The notes under the pieces are model-generated. The model saw only the letters and a list, made by a program, of their open reading frames with translations, was not told where the DNA came from and ran no database searches. Positions 1-8,827 of a stretch of DNA of 64,000 nt are shown one piece after another. Numbering within the stretch: the first letter of the stretch is position 1; every line of letters starts with the position of its first letter. Location: positions 806,001 to 870,000 of the forward strand of contig NZ_CP188297.1 in the NCBI RefSeq assembly GCF_050030965.1, in the 5' to 3' direction. Made by a program: the position numbers and the translations under genes. This DNA comes from Glutamicibacter sp002979865. Lineage in GTDB: Bacteria; Actinomycetota; Actinomycetes; Actinomycetales; Micrococcaceae.

Positions 1-1
1 C

Positions 2-1294
2 CTGCTGATGGTCGAAGAAGATGCCTACCGCGAGGACGGCACCGCCTACAAGCAGAAGCGCGTTGCCGGCGTCGTCTCCTACGACCTGGCTACCGGCGAA
101 CTGCACGTCTTCCAGGCCAAGTCGGTCATCTTCGCTTCGGGCGGCGCCGGCAAGGTCTTCAAGACCACCTCCAACGCGCACACCCTGACCGGTGACGGCA
201 TGGGCATCGCCTTCCGCTCGGGCCTGCCGCTGGAGGACATGGAGTTCTTCCAGTTCCACCCAACGGGCCTTGCCGGACTGGGCATCCTGCTCACCGAGGG
301 CGCACGTGGCGAAGGCGCGATCCTGCGCAACTCGGATGGCGAGCGCTTCATGGAACGCTATGCGCCGACCATCAAGGACCTCGCACCACGTGACATCGTG
401 GCCCGCGCGATGGCCAACGAAGTCCGCGAAGGCCGCGGTTGCGGCCCGAACAAGGACTACGTGCTGCTGGATCTGACCCACTTGGAACCAGAGCACATCG
501 AATCCAAGCTGCCGGATATCACCGAGTTCGCCCGCACCTACCTGGGTGTCGAGCCATTCACCGATCCGGTGCCTGTCTACCCCACTGCGCACTACGCAAT
601 GGGTGGCGTTCCAACCAACATCAACACCGAAGTGCTGCAGGACAATGACACCGTCATTCCTGGCCTGTTCGCCGCCGGCGAGGTTGCTTGCGTATCGGTC
701 CACGGCTCGAACCGCCTGGGCACCAACTCGCTGCTGGACATCAACGTGTTCGGCAAGCGCGCCGGCGTTGCCGCTGCCGAGTACTCCAAGACCGCCGACT
801 TCGTCGAGCTGCCGGAGAACCCGGAAGCATTCGTCACCGCGCAGATCGACGGCGTGCTGACCGGCAACGGCACCGAGCGCGTCTCGGACCTGCGCTCGAT
901 CCTGCAGGAGACCATGGACGCCAACGTCCAGGTATTCCGCGACGAGCGTTCGCTGAAGGAAGCGCGCGACGTGATCGAGGATCTGCGCCTGCGCTACAAG
1001 AACATCAGCATCCAGGACAAGGGCAAGCGCTTCAACCTGGATCTGCTCGAAGCCATCGAGCTGGGCTTCCTGCTCGACTTGGCCGAGGTCATCACCGTTG
1101 CTGCATTGCACCGCAAGGAATCCCGCGGCGGCCACTACCGCGAGGACTTCCCAGACCGCGACGATGAGAACTTCATGAAGCACTCGATGTCCTACCGTGA
1201 CGCAGAAGCCGTCACCGAGGACATCAAGGGCATCCGCATGGAGACCAAGCCAGTGGTCTTTACCCGTTACCAGCCAATGGAGCGTAAGTACTAA
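2..1294 (+). CDS. sdhA: Succinate dehydrogenase flavoprotein subunit (5' truncated)
   Basis: This is the C-terminal ~430 residues of the FAD subunit of succinate dehydrogenase (TCA cycle, complex II); the start lies left of the window and the frame is open from base 2. Visible family signatures are HPTGLAGLG with the downstream TEGARGEG, the active-site Arg stretch LAPRDIVARAM, the FAD-contacting HGSNRLGTNSLLDINVFG, and the C-terminal SRGGHYREDFPDRDD. Its stop codon overlaps the sdhB ATG by one base (TAATG), so the two are translationally coupled. The internal start at base 8 is not the gene start. Identification is secure from the motifs and the sdhB neighbour. Confidence 0.97.
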   Translation: MLMVEEDAYREDGTAYKQKRVAGVVSYDLATGELHVFQAKSVIFASGGAGKVFKTTSNAHTLTGDGMGIAFRSGLPLEDMEFFQFHPTGLAGLGILLTEGARGEGAILRNSDGERFMERYAPTIKDLAPRDIVARAMANEVREGRGCGPNKDYVLLDLTHLEPEHIESKLPDITEFARTYLGVEPFTDPVPVYPTAHYAMGGVPTNINTEVLQDNDTVIPGLFAAGEVACVSVHGSNRLGTNSLLDINVFGKRAGVAAAEYSKTADFVELPENPEAFVTAQIDGVLTGNGTERVSDLRSILQETMDANVQVFRDERSLKEARDVIEDLRLRYKNISIQDKGKRFNLDLLEAIELGFLLDLAEVITVAALHRKESRGGHYREDFPDRDDENFMKHSMSYRDAEAVTEDIKGIRMETKPVVFTRYQPMERKY

Positions 1295-2076
1295 TGAGCA
1301 CCGAACTGCCAGAACCACCGTCAAAGATCGACCTGAAGCCAGGCGTTGGCGGCGGCGGAGAGATCCCGAGCTTCGACATCACCCTGCGCGTTCGCCGCTA
1401 CCTGCCAGAGGCTACTGCGGACGCATACTGGGAAGATTTCAAGCTGACCATGTACGGCACCGACCGCGTGCTGGACGCCCTGCACAAGGTCAAGTGGGAG
1501 CAGGACGGCTCGCTGTCGTTCCGCCGCTCCTGCGCCCACGGCGTGTGCGGTTCCGATGCCATGCGCATCAACGGCCGCAACCGCCTGGCCTGCAAGACCC
1601 TGCTCAAGGACCTGGACACCTCCAAGCCGATCACCGTTGAAGCCATCAAGGGCCTGCCTCTTGAAAAGGACCTCATCGTCGACATGGAACCGTTCTTCCA
1701 GTCCTACCGCGAGATCATGCCATTCCTGATCTCCAAGGGCCACGAGCCAACCAAGGAACGCTACCAGTCCGCCGAGGATCGCGAGATCTTCGACGACACC
1801 ACCAAGTGCATCCTGTGTGCTGCTTGCACCAGCTCCTGCCCGGTGTTCTGGACCGATGGCCAGTACTTCGGCCCGGCCGCGATCGTCAACGCCCACCGCT
1901 TCATCTTCGACTCGCGCGATGATGCAGGCGACATGCGCCTGGAGATCCTGAACGACAAGGAAGGCGTGTGGCGCTGCCGCACCACCTTCAACTGCACCGA
2001 AGCATGCCCACGCGGCATCCAGGTGACCAAGGCTATCGCCGAGGTCAAGCAGGCAATTCTGGCGCGCACCGTCTAA
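1294..2076 (+). CDS. sdhB: Succinate dehydrogenase iron-sulfur subunit
   Basis: 260 residues, a normal length for SdhB. It carries electrons from the SdhA flavin to quinone through three Fe-S clusters at the inner face of the membrane. The 2Fe-2S ligands are C80, C85, D88 and C100 (Asp as third ligand is usual in SdhB). The ferredoxin-like half has CILCAACTSSCP and FNCTEACPRGI for the 4Fe-4S and 3Fe-4S centres. It starts on the last base of the sdhA stop and is followed 11 bases later by a strong hairpin terminator, so sdhB closes the operon; sdhC/D would lie upstream, outside the window. Confidence 0.97.
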   Translation: MSTELPEPPSKIDLKPGVGGGGEIPSFDITLRVRRYLPEATADAYWEDFKLTMYGTDRVLDALHKVKWEQDGSLSFRRSCAHGVCGSDAMRINGRNRLACKTLLKDLDTSKPITVEAIKGLPLEKDLIVDMEPFFQSYREIMPFLISKGHEPTKERYQSAEDREIFDDTTKCILCAACTSSCPVFWTDGQYFGPAAIVNAHRFIFDSRDDAGDMRLEILNDKEGVWRCRTTFNCTEACPRGIQVTKAIAEVKQAILARTV

Positions 2077-2087
2077 GGACGCGCTGA

Positions 2088-2120
2088 GGGCCCGAACCGT
2101 TCAACGGTTCGGGCCCTTTT
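2088..2120 (+). terminator. Rho-independent terminator of sdh operon
   Basis: GC-rich perfect inverted repeat, arms GGGCCCGAACCG and its complement around a 5-base TTCAA loop closed by G-C (2088-2116), followed by TTTTT. It sits directly after the sdhB stop. Confidence 0.9.
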
Positions 2121-2206
2121 TGCATCCCTTCAACGCCCCCGCTTCGCGTGGCATGATGGGCAGTACTCGCCCTTTTCCCAATGCACCACATAGCTGAGGA
2201 GCAAAC

Positions 2207-3661
2207 ATGGCCAGTGAAGATCCCACCTCGACAACCCAAGCAGGAATCCCGGCAGCCAGCGATCGCAACTCGCTGACCGTGGGCGCCAACGGCCCCATCG
2301 TGCTGCACGACCATCATCTGGTCGAGACCCTGCAGCATTTCAACCGGATGAATGTTCCCGAGCGCCGCCCGCATGCCAAGGGTTCCGGAGCCTTCGGCGA
2401 ATTCGAAACCACCGAGGACGTATCCCGGTACACCAAGGCGGCCCTGTTCCAGCCTGGCGTGAAAACCGAAACGCTGATGCGTTTCTCCACCGTTGCCGGC
2501 GAGCTCGGCTCTCCCGACACCTGGCGCGATGTGCGCGGCTTCTCGATGAAGTTCTACACTTCCGAAGGCAATTTCGATCTGGTCGGGAACAACACGCCGG
2601 TGTTCTTCGTGCGCGACCCGATGAAGTTCCCGCACTTCATCCGCTCCCAGAAGCGCCTGCCCGATTCGGGGCTGCGCGATGGAACCATGCAGTGGGACTT
2701 CTGGACGCAGAATCCGGAATCCGCCCACCAGGTCACCTACATCATGGGCCAGCGCGGCCTGCCCAAGACCTGGCGCGAGATGAACGGCTACGGCTCGCAC
2801 ACCTACATTTGGGTCAATGCTGCCGGAGAGAAATTCTGGGTCAAGTACCATTTCCTGAACAAGCAGTCCGAGAAGTTCGAGACCATGCGCGGGGCGCAGG
2901 CCGAGGCACTGGCCGGATCCGACGCCGACTTCCACCGTCGCGACCTGTTCGATGCCATCAAGGACGGAAATTTTCCCCAGTGGGACCTGTACGTGCAGAT
3001 CATGCCCTACGAGGAAGCCAAGACCTACCGGTTCAACCCCTTCGACCTGACCAAGGTCTGGTCCAAGAAGGACTATCCGCGCATCAAGGTCGGCACCATG
3101 ACGCTGAACCGGAACCCGGAGAACTTCTTCGCGCAAATCGAGCAGGCCGCATTCTCCCCCGGGAACATGGTCCCGGGCATGGGGATGAGTCCTGACAAGA
3201 TGCTGCTGGGACGCAATTTCGCGTACGCGGATGCGCAGCGCTACCGCATCGGCACCAACTTCCAGCAGCTGCCGGTGAACAAGCCCAAGTGCCCGGTCCA
3301 CTCGTACAACTTCGAGGGGAGCATGACCTACGATCACACCGGGGATCGCAGCGTCTACGCGCCGAACTCCTTCGGGGATTCATGGAGCGATGAAACCGGA
3401 CCGGCGGAGAATTCCTTCGAGTCCGACGGCGAACTGGTCCGCGAGGCCTACACGCTGCGCAAGGACGACGGAGACTTCGTACAACCCGGCATCCTGGTCC
3501 GCGAGGTGATGGATGATGCCCAGCGCGCCGAACTGGTGGACACCGTCACCGGGGCGCTGGATGGGGTCATCGAGCCGGTGCTGTCCAACGCGATCCAATA
3601 CTGGAAGAACATCGACGCCGATACCGGAGCGAAGATCGAGGCCAACGTCCGCCAGAAGTGA
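2207..3661 (+). CDS. katA: Heme catalase (clade 3, small subunit)
   Basis: 484-residue monofunctional catalase that disproportionates H2O2. Distal His56 lies in RRPHAKGSGAFGEF, the distal Asn in NFDLVGNNTPVFFVRD near residue 128, and the proximal heme-ligand Tyr in RNFAYADAQRYRIG near residue 340. Length fits the small-subunit clade. The ATG is preceded by a GAGGAG ribosome site (tagctgaggagcaaac). It is a single-gene unit between the sdh terminator and its own terminator at 3679. No OxyR/Fur-type regulator gene is adjacent. Confidence 0.97.
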   Translation: MASEDPTSTTQAGIPAASDRNSLTVGANGPIVLHDHHLVETLQHFNRMNVPERRPHAKGSGAFGEFETTEDVSRYTKAALFQPGVKTETLMRFSTVAGELGSPDTWRDVRGFSMKFYTSEGNFDLVGNNTPVFFVRDPMKFPHFIRSQKRLPDSGLRDGTMQWDFWTQNPESAHQVTYIMGQRGLPKTWREMNGYGSHTYIWVNAAGEKFWVKYHFLNKQSEKFETMRGAQAEALAGSDADFHRRDLFDAIKDGNFPQWDLYVQIMPYEEAKTYRFNPFDLTKVWSKKDYPRIKVGTMTLNRNPENFFAQIEQAAFSPGNMVPGMGMSPDKMLLGRNFAYADAQRYRIGTNFQQLPVNKPKCPVHSYNFEGSMTYDHTGDRSVYAPNSFGDSWSDETGPAENSFESDGELVREAYTLRKDDGDFVQPGILVREVMDDAQRAELVDTVTGALDGVIEPVLSNAIQYWKNIDADTGAKIEANVRQK

Positions 3662-3678
3662 CTCGCCAGCCGACACGG

Positions 3679-3706
3679 AAAACGCCAGCCGCGAGGCTGG
3701 CGTTTT
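3679..3706. terminator. Bidirectional terminator between katA and the RNA ligase-like gene
   Basis: AAAACGCCAGCC / GGCTGGCGTTTT arms with a 4-base GCGA loop. A-run on the left and T-run on the right let it serve both convergent genes. Confidence 0.9.
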
Positions 3707-3718
3707 CTGCAGGGTGAA

Positions 3719-4240
3719 CTAGGCAAGCGAGGAACCCAGCGGAATCTGCTCGCTGAAGTTCCAATCCCCGCCACGGGTATCGAACAAATGGATACGATCC
3801 GCTGCGAAGGACAGGCGCGCCTCGCCCAATGCTGCCTGCGCGGCGTCCAATTGCCGTGCAGCCACGTTCTGCGCGATGGTCAGGTGCGGATGGTAGGCGA
3901 AAGCCGATTCGTGCCTCAGCGCGTCGCCCAGCAGCGCGCGGTGCAGCTTCCAGCATTCGTCCGCTCCGGTTTCCAGCGGCAGGAAGACTACTTCGCTGGC
4001 CGGCCGGAAGGTCCGGGCCGGACCCAGATGGATGGTGAAGGGCTCCGCCGTGGCGGCTACCCGGCGCACCTGGGCAGCCGCCTTCTCCCAGGAATTCAGG
4101 TACGACCCGGACACCAAGGTGATATGCGGGGCAATCGGCGCGGTGGCCTCTCCCCCGTATTCCTGGCGCCACGCGCGCAGAGTCTCGCGGTGCGGCTGCG
4201 GCACCGGGATCACCACGCCCAGGGTGTACTCGAAAACCAT
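3719..4240 (-). CDS. 2'-5' RNA ligase family protein (2H phosphoesterase fold)
   Basis: 173 residues with the two tandem HxT motifs of the 2H superfamily: PHITLVSG near residue 38 and PHLTIAQN near residue 118. Members act on 2',3'-cyclic or 2',5'-phosphodiester RNA ends or ADP-ribose cyclic phosphates; the actual substrate here cannot be told. It is downstream of xth and trpS on the same strand with only 6 bases to trpS, so it is probably the last gene of a three-gene transcript ending at the shared terminator at 3679. Confidence 0.85.
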   Translation of the reverse strand: MVFEYTLGVVIPVPQPHRETLRAWRQEYGGEATAPIAPHITLVSGSYLNSWEKAAAQVRRVAATAEPFTIHLGPARTFRPASEVVFLPLETGADECWKLHRALLGDALRHESAFAYHPHLTIAQNVAARQLDAAQAALGEARLSFAADRIHLFDTRGGDWNFSEQIPLGSSLA

Positions 4241-4246
4241 TGGCTC

Positions 4247-5263
4247 TTAGACTCCCAGCGGCGGCAGGAAGCCGACCTTCTGGTAGACATCGGCAACGGT
4301 CTTCGACGCGACGACGCGCGCCTTGGCCGCACCGGCAAGCAGCAGGCGATCCAGCTCCGCCGGATCATCGAGCAGCTCCAGGGTACGGGTGCGGATGGGA
4401 GCCAGCTGCTCCACCACGGCTTCTGCCACAGCCACCTTCAGATGCCCGTACATCTTGCCTTCGAACTCGTTGACCAGTTCTGGCACATGCTTGCCGGTCA
4501 CGGCAGCCAGGATATCGAGCAGGTTCGAAACGCCCGGCTTCTCGGCCTTGTCGTAGGCCACGACGGACCCGGCGTCGGTCACCGCGGACTTGATGCGCTT
4601 GGCGATCAGCTTCGGCTCATCCAGGACGTTGATCAAGCCGGCAGGGGATTCGGCGGACTTGGACATCTTCGAGGTCGGGTTCTGCAGGTCGTAGATGCGT
4701 GCGCCCTCCTTGGGGATGAACGCCTCTGGCACGGTGAAGGTCTGCCCGAAACGGTGGTTGAAGCGCTTGGCCAGATCGCGGGCCAGCTCCACATGCTGGC
4801 GCTGGTCATCGCCTACCGGGACCCCTTCGGGCTGGTAGAGCAGGATGTCCGCGGCCATCAGGACCGGGTAGGTGAACAGCCCGACGCTGGCGGCATCCGC
4901 GCCGCCCTTGGAGGACTTGTCCTTGAACTGGGTCATGCGGCTGGCTTCGCCGAAACCGGTGATGCAGTTCAGCACCCAGGCCAGCTGCGCATGCTCGGGG
5001 ACCTGCGACTGGACGAACAGGGTGGACTTGTCCAGGTCGATGCCGCCGGCGATGAACTGCGCAGCGGTCTTGCGGGTACGCGCGCGCAGCTCCGCCGGAT
5101 CCTGCGAGACGGTGATCGCGTGCATGTCCGGGATGAAGAAGAATGCGTCGTGGTCATCCTGGGTCTTGACCCAGTTGACCAGCGCGCCCAGGTAATTGCC
5201 CAGGTGCAGCGAATCGCCCGATGGCTGCATTCCGGACAGGACGCGGGGACGGGAAGTTTCCAT
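4247..5263 (-). CDS. trpS: Tryptophanyl-tRNA synthetase
   Basis: 338 residues of class Ic aminoacyl-tRNA synthetase. HIGH-like motif is in SGDSLHLGNYLGAL near the N terminus, and the KMSKS loop is KMSKSAESP. The frame is open upstream, but the upstream part is low-complexity shadow of xth; the start chosen is the ATG at 5263 preceded by AAGGAAAACC and beginning METSRPRVLSG, as in the family. It starts 8 bases after the xth stop, implying co-transcription. Confidence 0.96.
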   Translation of the reverse strand: METSRPRVLSGMQPSGDSLHLGNYLGALVNWVKTQDDHDAFFFIPDMHAITVSQDPAELRARTRKTAAQFIAGGIDLDKSTLFVQSQVPEHAQLAWVLNCITGFGEASRMTQFKDKSSKGGADAASVGLFTYPVLMAADILLYQPEGVPVGDDQRQHVELARDLAKRFNHRFGQTFTVPEAFIPKEGARIYDLQNPTSKMSKSAESPAGLINVLDEPKLIAKRIKSAVTDAGSVVAYDKAEKPGVSNLLDILAAVTGKHVPELVNEFEGKMYGHLKVAVAEAVVEQLAPIRTRTLELLDDPAELDRLLLAGAAKARVVASKTVADVYQKVGFLPPLGV

Positions 5264-5271
5264 GGTTTTCC

Positions 5272-6108
5272 TTAGAACTGGTAGTCGACGACCAGCGGTG
5301 CATGGTCGGAGAAGCGCAAATCGTAGGCCGAGGCACGGTCTACGTGGGACTTGATGGCCTTGGCGGCTAGCGCCGGAGTGGCCATGTGGTAGTCGATGCG
5401 CCAACCGGCGTCGTTGTCGAAGGCCTGTCCGCGGAAGGACCACCAGGTGTACGGTCCCTGCACGTCGCCGGCCAGCTCGCGCGCCACATCCTTGTAGCCG
5501 ATCTCACCGAAGAACCCGTCGAAGTAGGCGATCTCCTCGTCCATCACGCCGGCGCGCTTGTTGTGGTTCGGCTTCCAGTTCTTGATGTCCTTTTCGGTGT
5601 GCACGACGTTCAAATCGCCTACCACCAGGACGTGGTCCTTCTCGTTCTTCAATTCCACCAGGCGCACGTTCATGCGCTGCAGGAAACGGTACTTGTCTTC
5701 CTGCTTCTGGGTGCCCAGCTCGCCGGAATGGACGTAGGCCGAGACGACGGTGAAGCTCTCGCCGTTGATATCAAAGTCCGCCTCGACCCAGCGGCCGGAT
5801 TCGGCGAAGTAGTCCTCGCCGATGTGCTCGCGCACGGCTACCGGCTCGGTGCGCGAGAGGACGGCGACGCCTGCGCGGCCCTTGTCCTTGGCCTCGGCAT
5901 GCAGGATATGCCAACCCTCGCCAATCAGGTCGCGCAGGATCTTGTCCGGTGCGCGTACTTCCTGCAGGCACAGGATGTCCACGTCACGGGCGGCGATCCA
6001 GTCCGCCATATTGCGCTTGTAGGCCGCGCGAATGCCGTTGACGTTGACCGACGCGACGCGCAGCGCGCCGGCGTCCTTGTTGAGAATTTCCACACTGGTA
6101 GGTATCAC
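5272..6108 (-). CDS. xth: Exodeoxyribonuclease III
   Basis: 278-residue endonuclease/exonuclease/phosphatase-fold enzyme for base-excision repair (AP endonuclease, 3'-phosphatase). Motifs in order: N-terminal VNVNGIRAA, metal-binding Glu in LQEVRAP, GDLNVVHTEKD, GWRIDYHMATP and the C-terminal FSDHAPLVVDYQF with the catalytic Asp-His. Starts with ATG at 6108; first gene of the xth-trpS-RNA-ligase-like run on the minus strand. Confidence 0.95.
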   Translation of the reverse strand: MIPTSVEILNKDAGALRVASVNVNGIRAAYKRNMADWIAARDVDILCLQEVRAPDKILRDLIGEGWHILHAEAKDKGRAGVAVLSRTEPVAVREHIGEDYFAESGRWVEADFDINGESFTVVSAYVHSGELGTQKQEDKYRFLQRMNVRLVELKNEKDHVLVVGDLNVVHTEKDIKNWKPNHNKRAGVMDEEIAYFDGFFGEIGYKDVARELAGDVQGPYTWWSFRGQAFDNDAGWRIDYHMATPALAAKAIKSHVDRASAYDLRFSDHAPLVVDYQF

Positions 6109-6176
6109 TATTCCAGCTTACAAAATTATGCGATCGATTACGCGCTGATCTGGCCTGCGCCGGAACGCGGGCAACG

Positions 6177-6204
6177 AAAAAGGGCAACGCTTGCGCGTTG
6201 CCCT
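6177..6204 (-). terminator. Terminator of the 6.2-6.7 kb membrane-protein gene
   Basis: Arms AGGGCAACGC / GCGTTGCCCT with a TTGC loop; on the minus strand the stem is followed by a U-run (AAAA at 6177-6180 on the plus strand). It lies just after the stop at 6211. Confidence 0.88.
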
Positions 6205-6210
6205 GGACAA

Positions 6211-6708
6211 TTAGTCGATGATTTCGCCATCCATCGGCTTGGCCGGCTTGATCATGTCCCGCGCATTCGTCGCGGTCATCTGGATCGTCTCCAGCGCCCG
6301 GTCGATCATGCCCTCGTGATCCTCGCCCCGGCTCTGGCGCTGTTCGGCGATCACGCGTGCCTGGACCTGGACGATCTTGAACGAATGATCCAGCTTCATG
6401 TCGCGCTGGCTGGTGGCTTCGTCAACCACCACGGTGCCGGGCTGGGCGCGCGGGGTGGCCGCCGCGGTGGCTTCGCGCAGCGAGTTGTTGATCTTCTCGG
6501 CGCCCCGCTTGAGGCCGAACATCATGAATGCGGCCAGCAGCAGCCAACCGGCGGAGATGACGACTACAAACCAGCCGACGATCTGGTTGGAGTTGGCAGC
6601 GAATACCACTGCCACCAGAAGGACGATGACCATGACGGACATTGCCAAAGTTGATGCGTTCAGGGTGACTTTCCTGCCCTGCTTCGCGCTGCTGCCTAGA
6701 GGTTCCAT
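6211..6708 (-). CDS. Conserved actinobacterial membrane protein, function unknown
   Basis: 165 residues from the ATG at 6708 (an in-frame TTG at 6741 is possible). Two hydrophobic segments follow each other near residues 20-40 and 45-65 (LAMSVMVIVLLVAVVFA, then WFVVVISAGWLLLAAFMMF), followed by a cytoplasmic charged tail of about 100 residues ending GEIID. No catalytic motif is seen. Own terminator downstream. I do not recognise a named family. Confidence 0.7.
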   Translation of the reverse strand: MEPLGSSAKQGRKVTLNASTLAMSVMVIVLLVAVVFAANSNQIVGWFVVVISAGWLLLAAFMMFGLKRGAEKINNSLREATAAATPRAQPGTVVVDEATSQRDMKLDHSFKIVQVQARVIAEQRQSRGEDHEGMIDRALETIQMTATNARDMIKPAKPMDGEIID

Positions 6709-6777
6709 GCCGTCAATTCTCGCATCATTACCCCGCTTCAAGCCAATTGGAACCGTGCCCTTTCGCCCACAGCGTGG

Positions 6778-7554
6778 CTAGCCGAACAGGCTGTGCAGGT
6801 CCTGCCCGGAAAGGCTCGCGCGAATCAGCAGGTATCCGCCGATGCCCACCACCCAGCCAAGGGTTTCCTGGGCGTAGGCCGAGGCCTTGGCCCCCATTTT
6901 CTGCAGCCAGGCCTCGATGCGCGGCCCGGCGAGCGCAAGCGCGCCAACCAGCACCAATGCCGGGACGATCATCACCAGGCAGTAGCCGATCAGCGCGAGC
7001 AGCTGCAGGCCGGTGCCCCAGCCGGCGCCCTGCATGACGCCAACGGCTGCGAGGTAGGGAAGCATCGTGGGAAGTTCCAGCAGGCCGGCGAACAGGGCCA
7101 GGGCAATCAACCCGGTGCGGGTATCCAGCGCAGTGCCCAAGCGGCTGCGCAGGCGCAGCGGCACCTGTTCGGTTGCATCCGCCGGTTCCGGCGCTGCCGG
7201 TGCCGCGCCGCTATGCGCGATGGCTTTCTTCCGTGCGCTGGCTTCCTTCTGCGCATCGGTGCGGTAGGTGAGCGCCCAGATGATCATCAGCGCCCCGGCG
7301 GCCATTCCTGCCAGCCGGAAGAACCGGTGCTCGAAGATGGCCGGGTCGATGAGCAGCAGTCCACTGCGCAGCAGCACGCCGATCACCCAGTAGAAGCCGG
7401 CGATCACCAGCAGATAGGCCAGGACCTTGGCAATGGCCGCGCGGCGTCCCCGCAGCAGCAGCCACAGCGGAATGACCAGGGTGCCGATACTGGTCGAATC
7501 GATCAGCGCCAGGATGATCAGGGATAGTTCGGGATTGCTTGTCATGATGTCCAT
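6778..7554 (-). CDS. GAP/Sap-type multispanning membrane protein
   Basis: 258 residues from ATG at 7554 (an alternative ATG lies at 7545); the longer open frame upstream runs across the divergent promoter region and is rejected. Six or so hydrophobic segments in two groups of three around a charged loop of about 50 residues; first segment LSLIILALIDSTSIGTLVIP and the second half ALFAGLLELPTMLPYLAAVG repeat the same (L/A)xxDSxxxGTxxxP-like pattern. This arrangement is that of the GAP (Sap, sulfolipid-addressing) family of lipid/small molecule exporters related to LysE. The cargo is unknown. Divergent from the histidine kinase gene. Confidence 0.7.
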   Translation of the reverse strand: MDIMTSNPELSLIILALIDSTSIGTLVIPLWLLLRGRRAAIAKVLAYLLVIAGFYWVIGVLLRSGLLLIDPAIFEHRFFRLAGMAAGALMIIWALTYRTDAQKEASARKKAIAHSGAAPAAPEPADATEQVPLRLRSRLGTALDTRTGLIALALFAGLLELPTMLPYLAAVGVMQGAGWGTGLQLLALIGYCLVMIVPALVLVGALALAGPRIEAWLQKMGAKASAYAQETLGWVVGIGGYLLIRASLSGQDLHSLFG

Positions 7555-7663
7555 GGGTTCCACTGTTCCGCGGCCTGCCGGATCGCGGTATCGGCCAGTG
7601 GGCTGTGCCTTCTCCTCCTTAAGGGGGATACCGGCGGGCAGCCAGTTCGGGGATGCTGGAAGC

Positions 7664-8827
7664 ATGGACTTCATTCGGCGGATGGGCAGCGGCGACAAGG
7701 AACCCGAGGTCGTCGGCACCTATCTGGTGCTCACCGCCATCTTGCATCTTTCGGGACTGGCCAATCCCCCATGGTTCGCGATCCGCGGGTACGAATGGAT
7801 CGTCTTGCTGCTCATCGGCTTGGCCGCTGTGCTGGTCCGTCGCCGTTTTCTCGTAGCCAGCTCCGTGGCCATGCTGTTCGCCGGGGCCGGCTTGCTGGCC
7901 GTGGGAAGCCTGGGCGGGTACTTCTTGGTCTTCGAATGCGTCTTCGGGTTGTTCCTGCTCGGTTCGGTGCGCACGCGGACGGTGGCGCTGGCGCTGCTGT
8001 GCCTGGCGGCCATCTCGCTGGCCATCGCCGCCTGGCTGGTCACCGGGAATCCGCAGGAGGTGGTGCTGGCCCTGCTCATGGCCGGCTTCATCCTCTTCAC
8101 CCCGATGCTCTGGGCGGAGAATGTGCGCACCGCCAAGGAGCTGGCCAAAGCCGAAGCCCAGCGGGCAGAGGCTGTGCAGTCGGCGGCCGATGCCCGCGAG
8201 GACCAGCTGGTCGCCGAGCACGACTTTTCCCGCGTCCAGGAGCGCACTGCGCTGGCCCGCGAGATGCATGACGTGCTCTCGGCCAGGTTCTCGTCAATCG
8301 CGCTGCTCTCCGGCGCCCTGCTTCCGGCCGCACCCCAGGAGGTGCGGGCTCCGTTGCAGAGCATCCGCGATGAGTCGGTGTCCGGCTTGGAAGACATGGC
8401 CGCGATGGTGCGGATGCTGCATGCCGGGGGCCCTGCGCTGCAGGCGCGGATCGAGGATCTGCCGGAGCTGGTGGCCGGATTCGGCAGCCCGGTGCGCTGG
8501 GAGTACCGGGTCGCGCATCCGCAGCGCTTCAGTCCTGCGGTGCATACCGCCGCGCACCGCACGGTCTGCGAGCTGCTGGTCAACCACGCCAAGCATGCGC
8601 CGGGCACTACCCTGGAACTGAGCGTGGTCCAGGACAAGGGCCTGGCGATCACGGCGAGCAATGGCCTGCGGCACGATGCCAGCCGCGGCCCGGGGGCGGG
8701 CACCGGGCTGGAGAATATCCGCACCCGCGTCGCCGCGCTCGATGGCCGGTTCGGGGTACGCACCGGCCCGGATTTCGAGGTGCGCGTGGAATTCCCCGGA
8801 CCAATTGAAGCAATGGAGAAGCCGTGA
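7664..8827 (+). CDS. Sensor histidine kinase, HisKA_3 (NarL-partner) type
   Basis: 387 residues from the ATG at 7664 (MDFIRRMGSG); the upstream in-frame extension is shadow. N-terminal half has about five membrane segments with short loops (residues ~20-170), so the input is probably membrane-embedded. A short coiled coil leads to the dimerisation/phosphoacceptor helix AREMHDVLSARF with His202, then an ATPase domain with the N-box ELLVNHAKHA and G-box GAGTGLENIRTRV. Overlaps the response-regulator gene by 4 bases (GTGA), the normal coupling of a two-component pair. Confidence 0.9.
   Translation: MDFIRRMGSGDKEPEVVGTYLVLTAILHLSGLANPPWFAIRGYEWIVLLLIGLAAVLVRRRFLVASSVAMLFAGAGLLAVGSLGGYFLVFECVFGLFLLGSVRTRTVALALLCLAAISLAIAAWLVTGNPQEVVLALLMAGFILFTPMLWAENVRTAKELAKAEAQRAEAVQSAADAREDQLVAEHDFSRVQERTALAREMHDVLSARFSSIALLSGALLPAAPQEVRAPLQSIRDESVSGLEDMAAMVRMLHAGGPALQARIEDLPELVAGFGSPVRWEYRVAHPQRFSPAVHTAAHRTVCELLVNHAKHAPGTTLELSVVQDKGLAITASNGLRHDASRGPGAGTGLENIRTRVAALDGRFGVRTGPDFEVRVEFPGPIEAMEKP

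Noticed and set aside
2045..3337. 430-codon minus frame opposite katA
   Set aside because: Antisense shadow in high-GC DNA; katA motifs in the plus frame are decisive.
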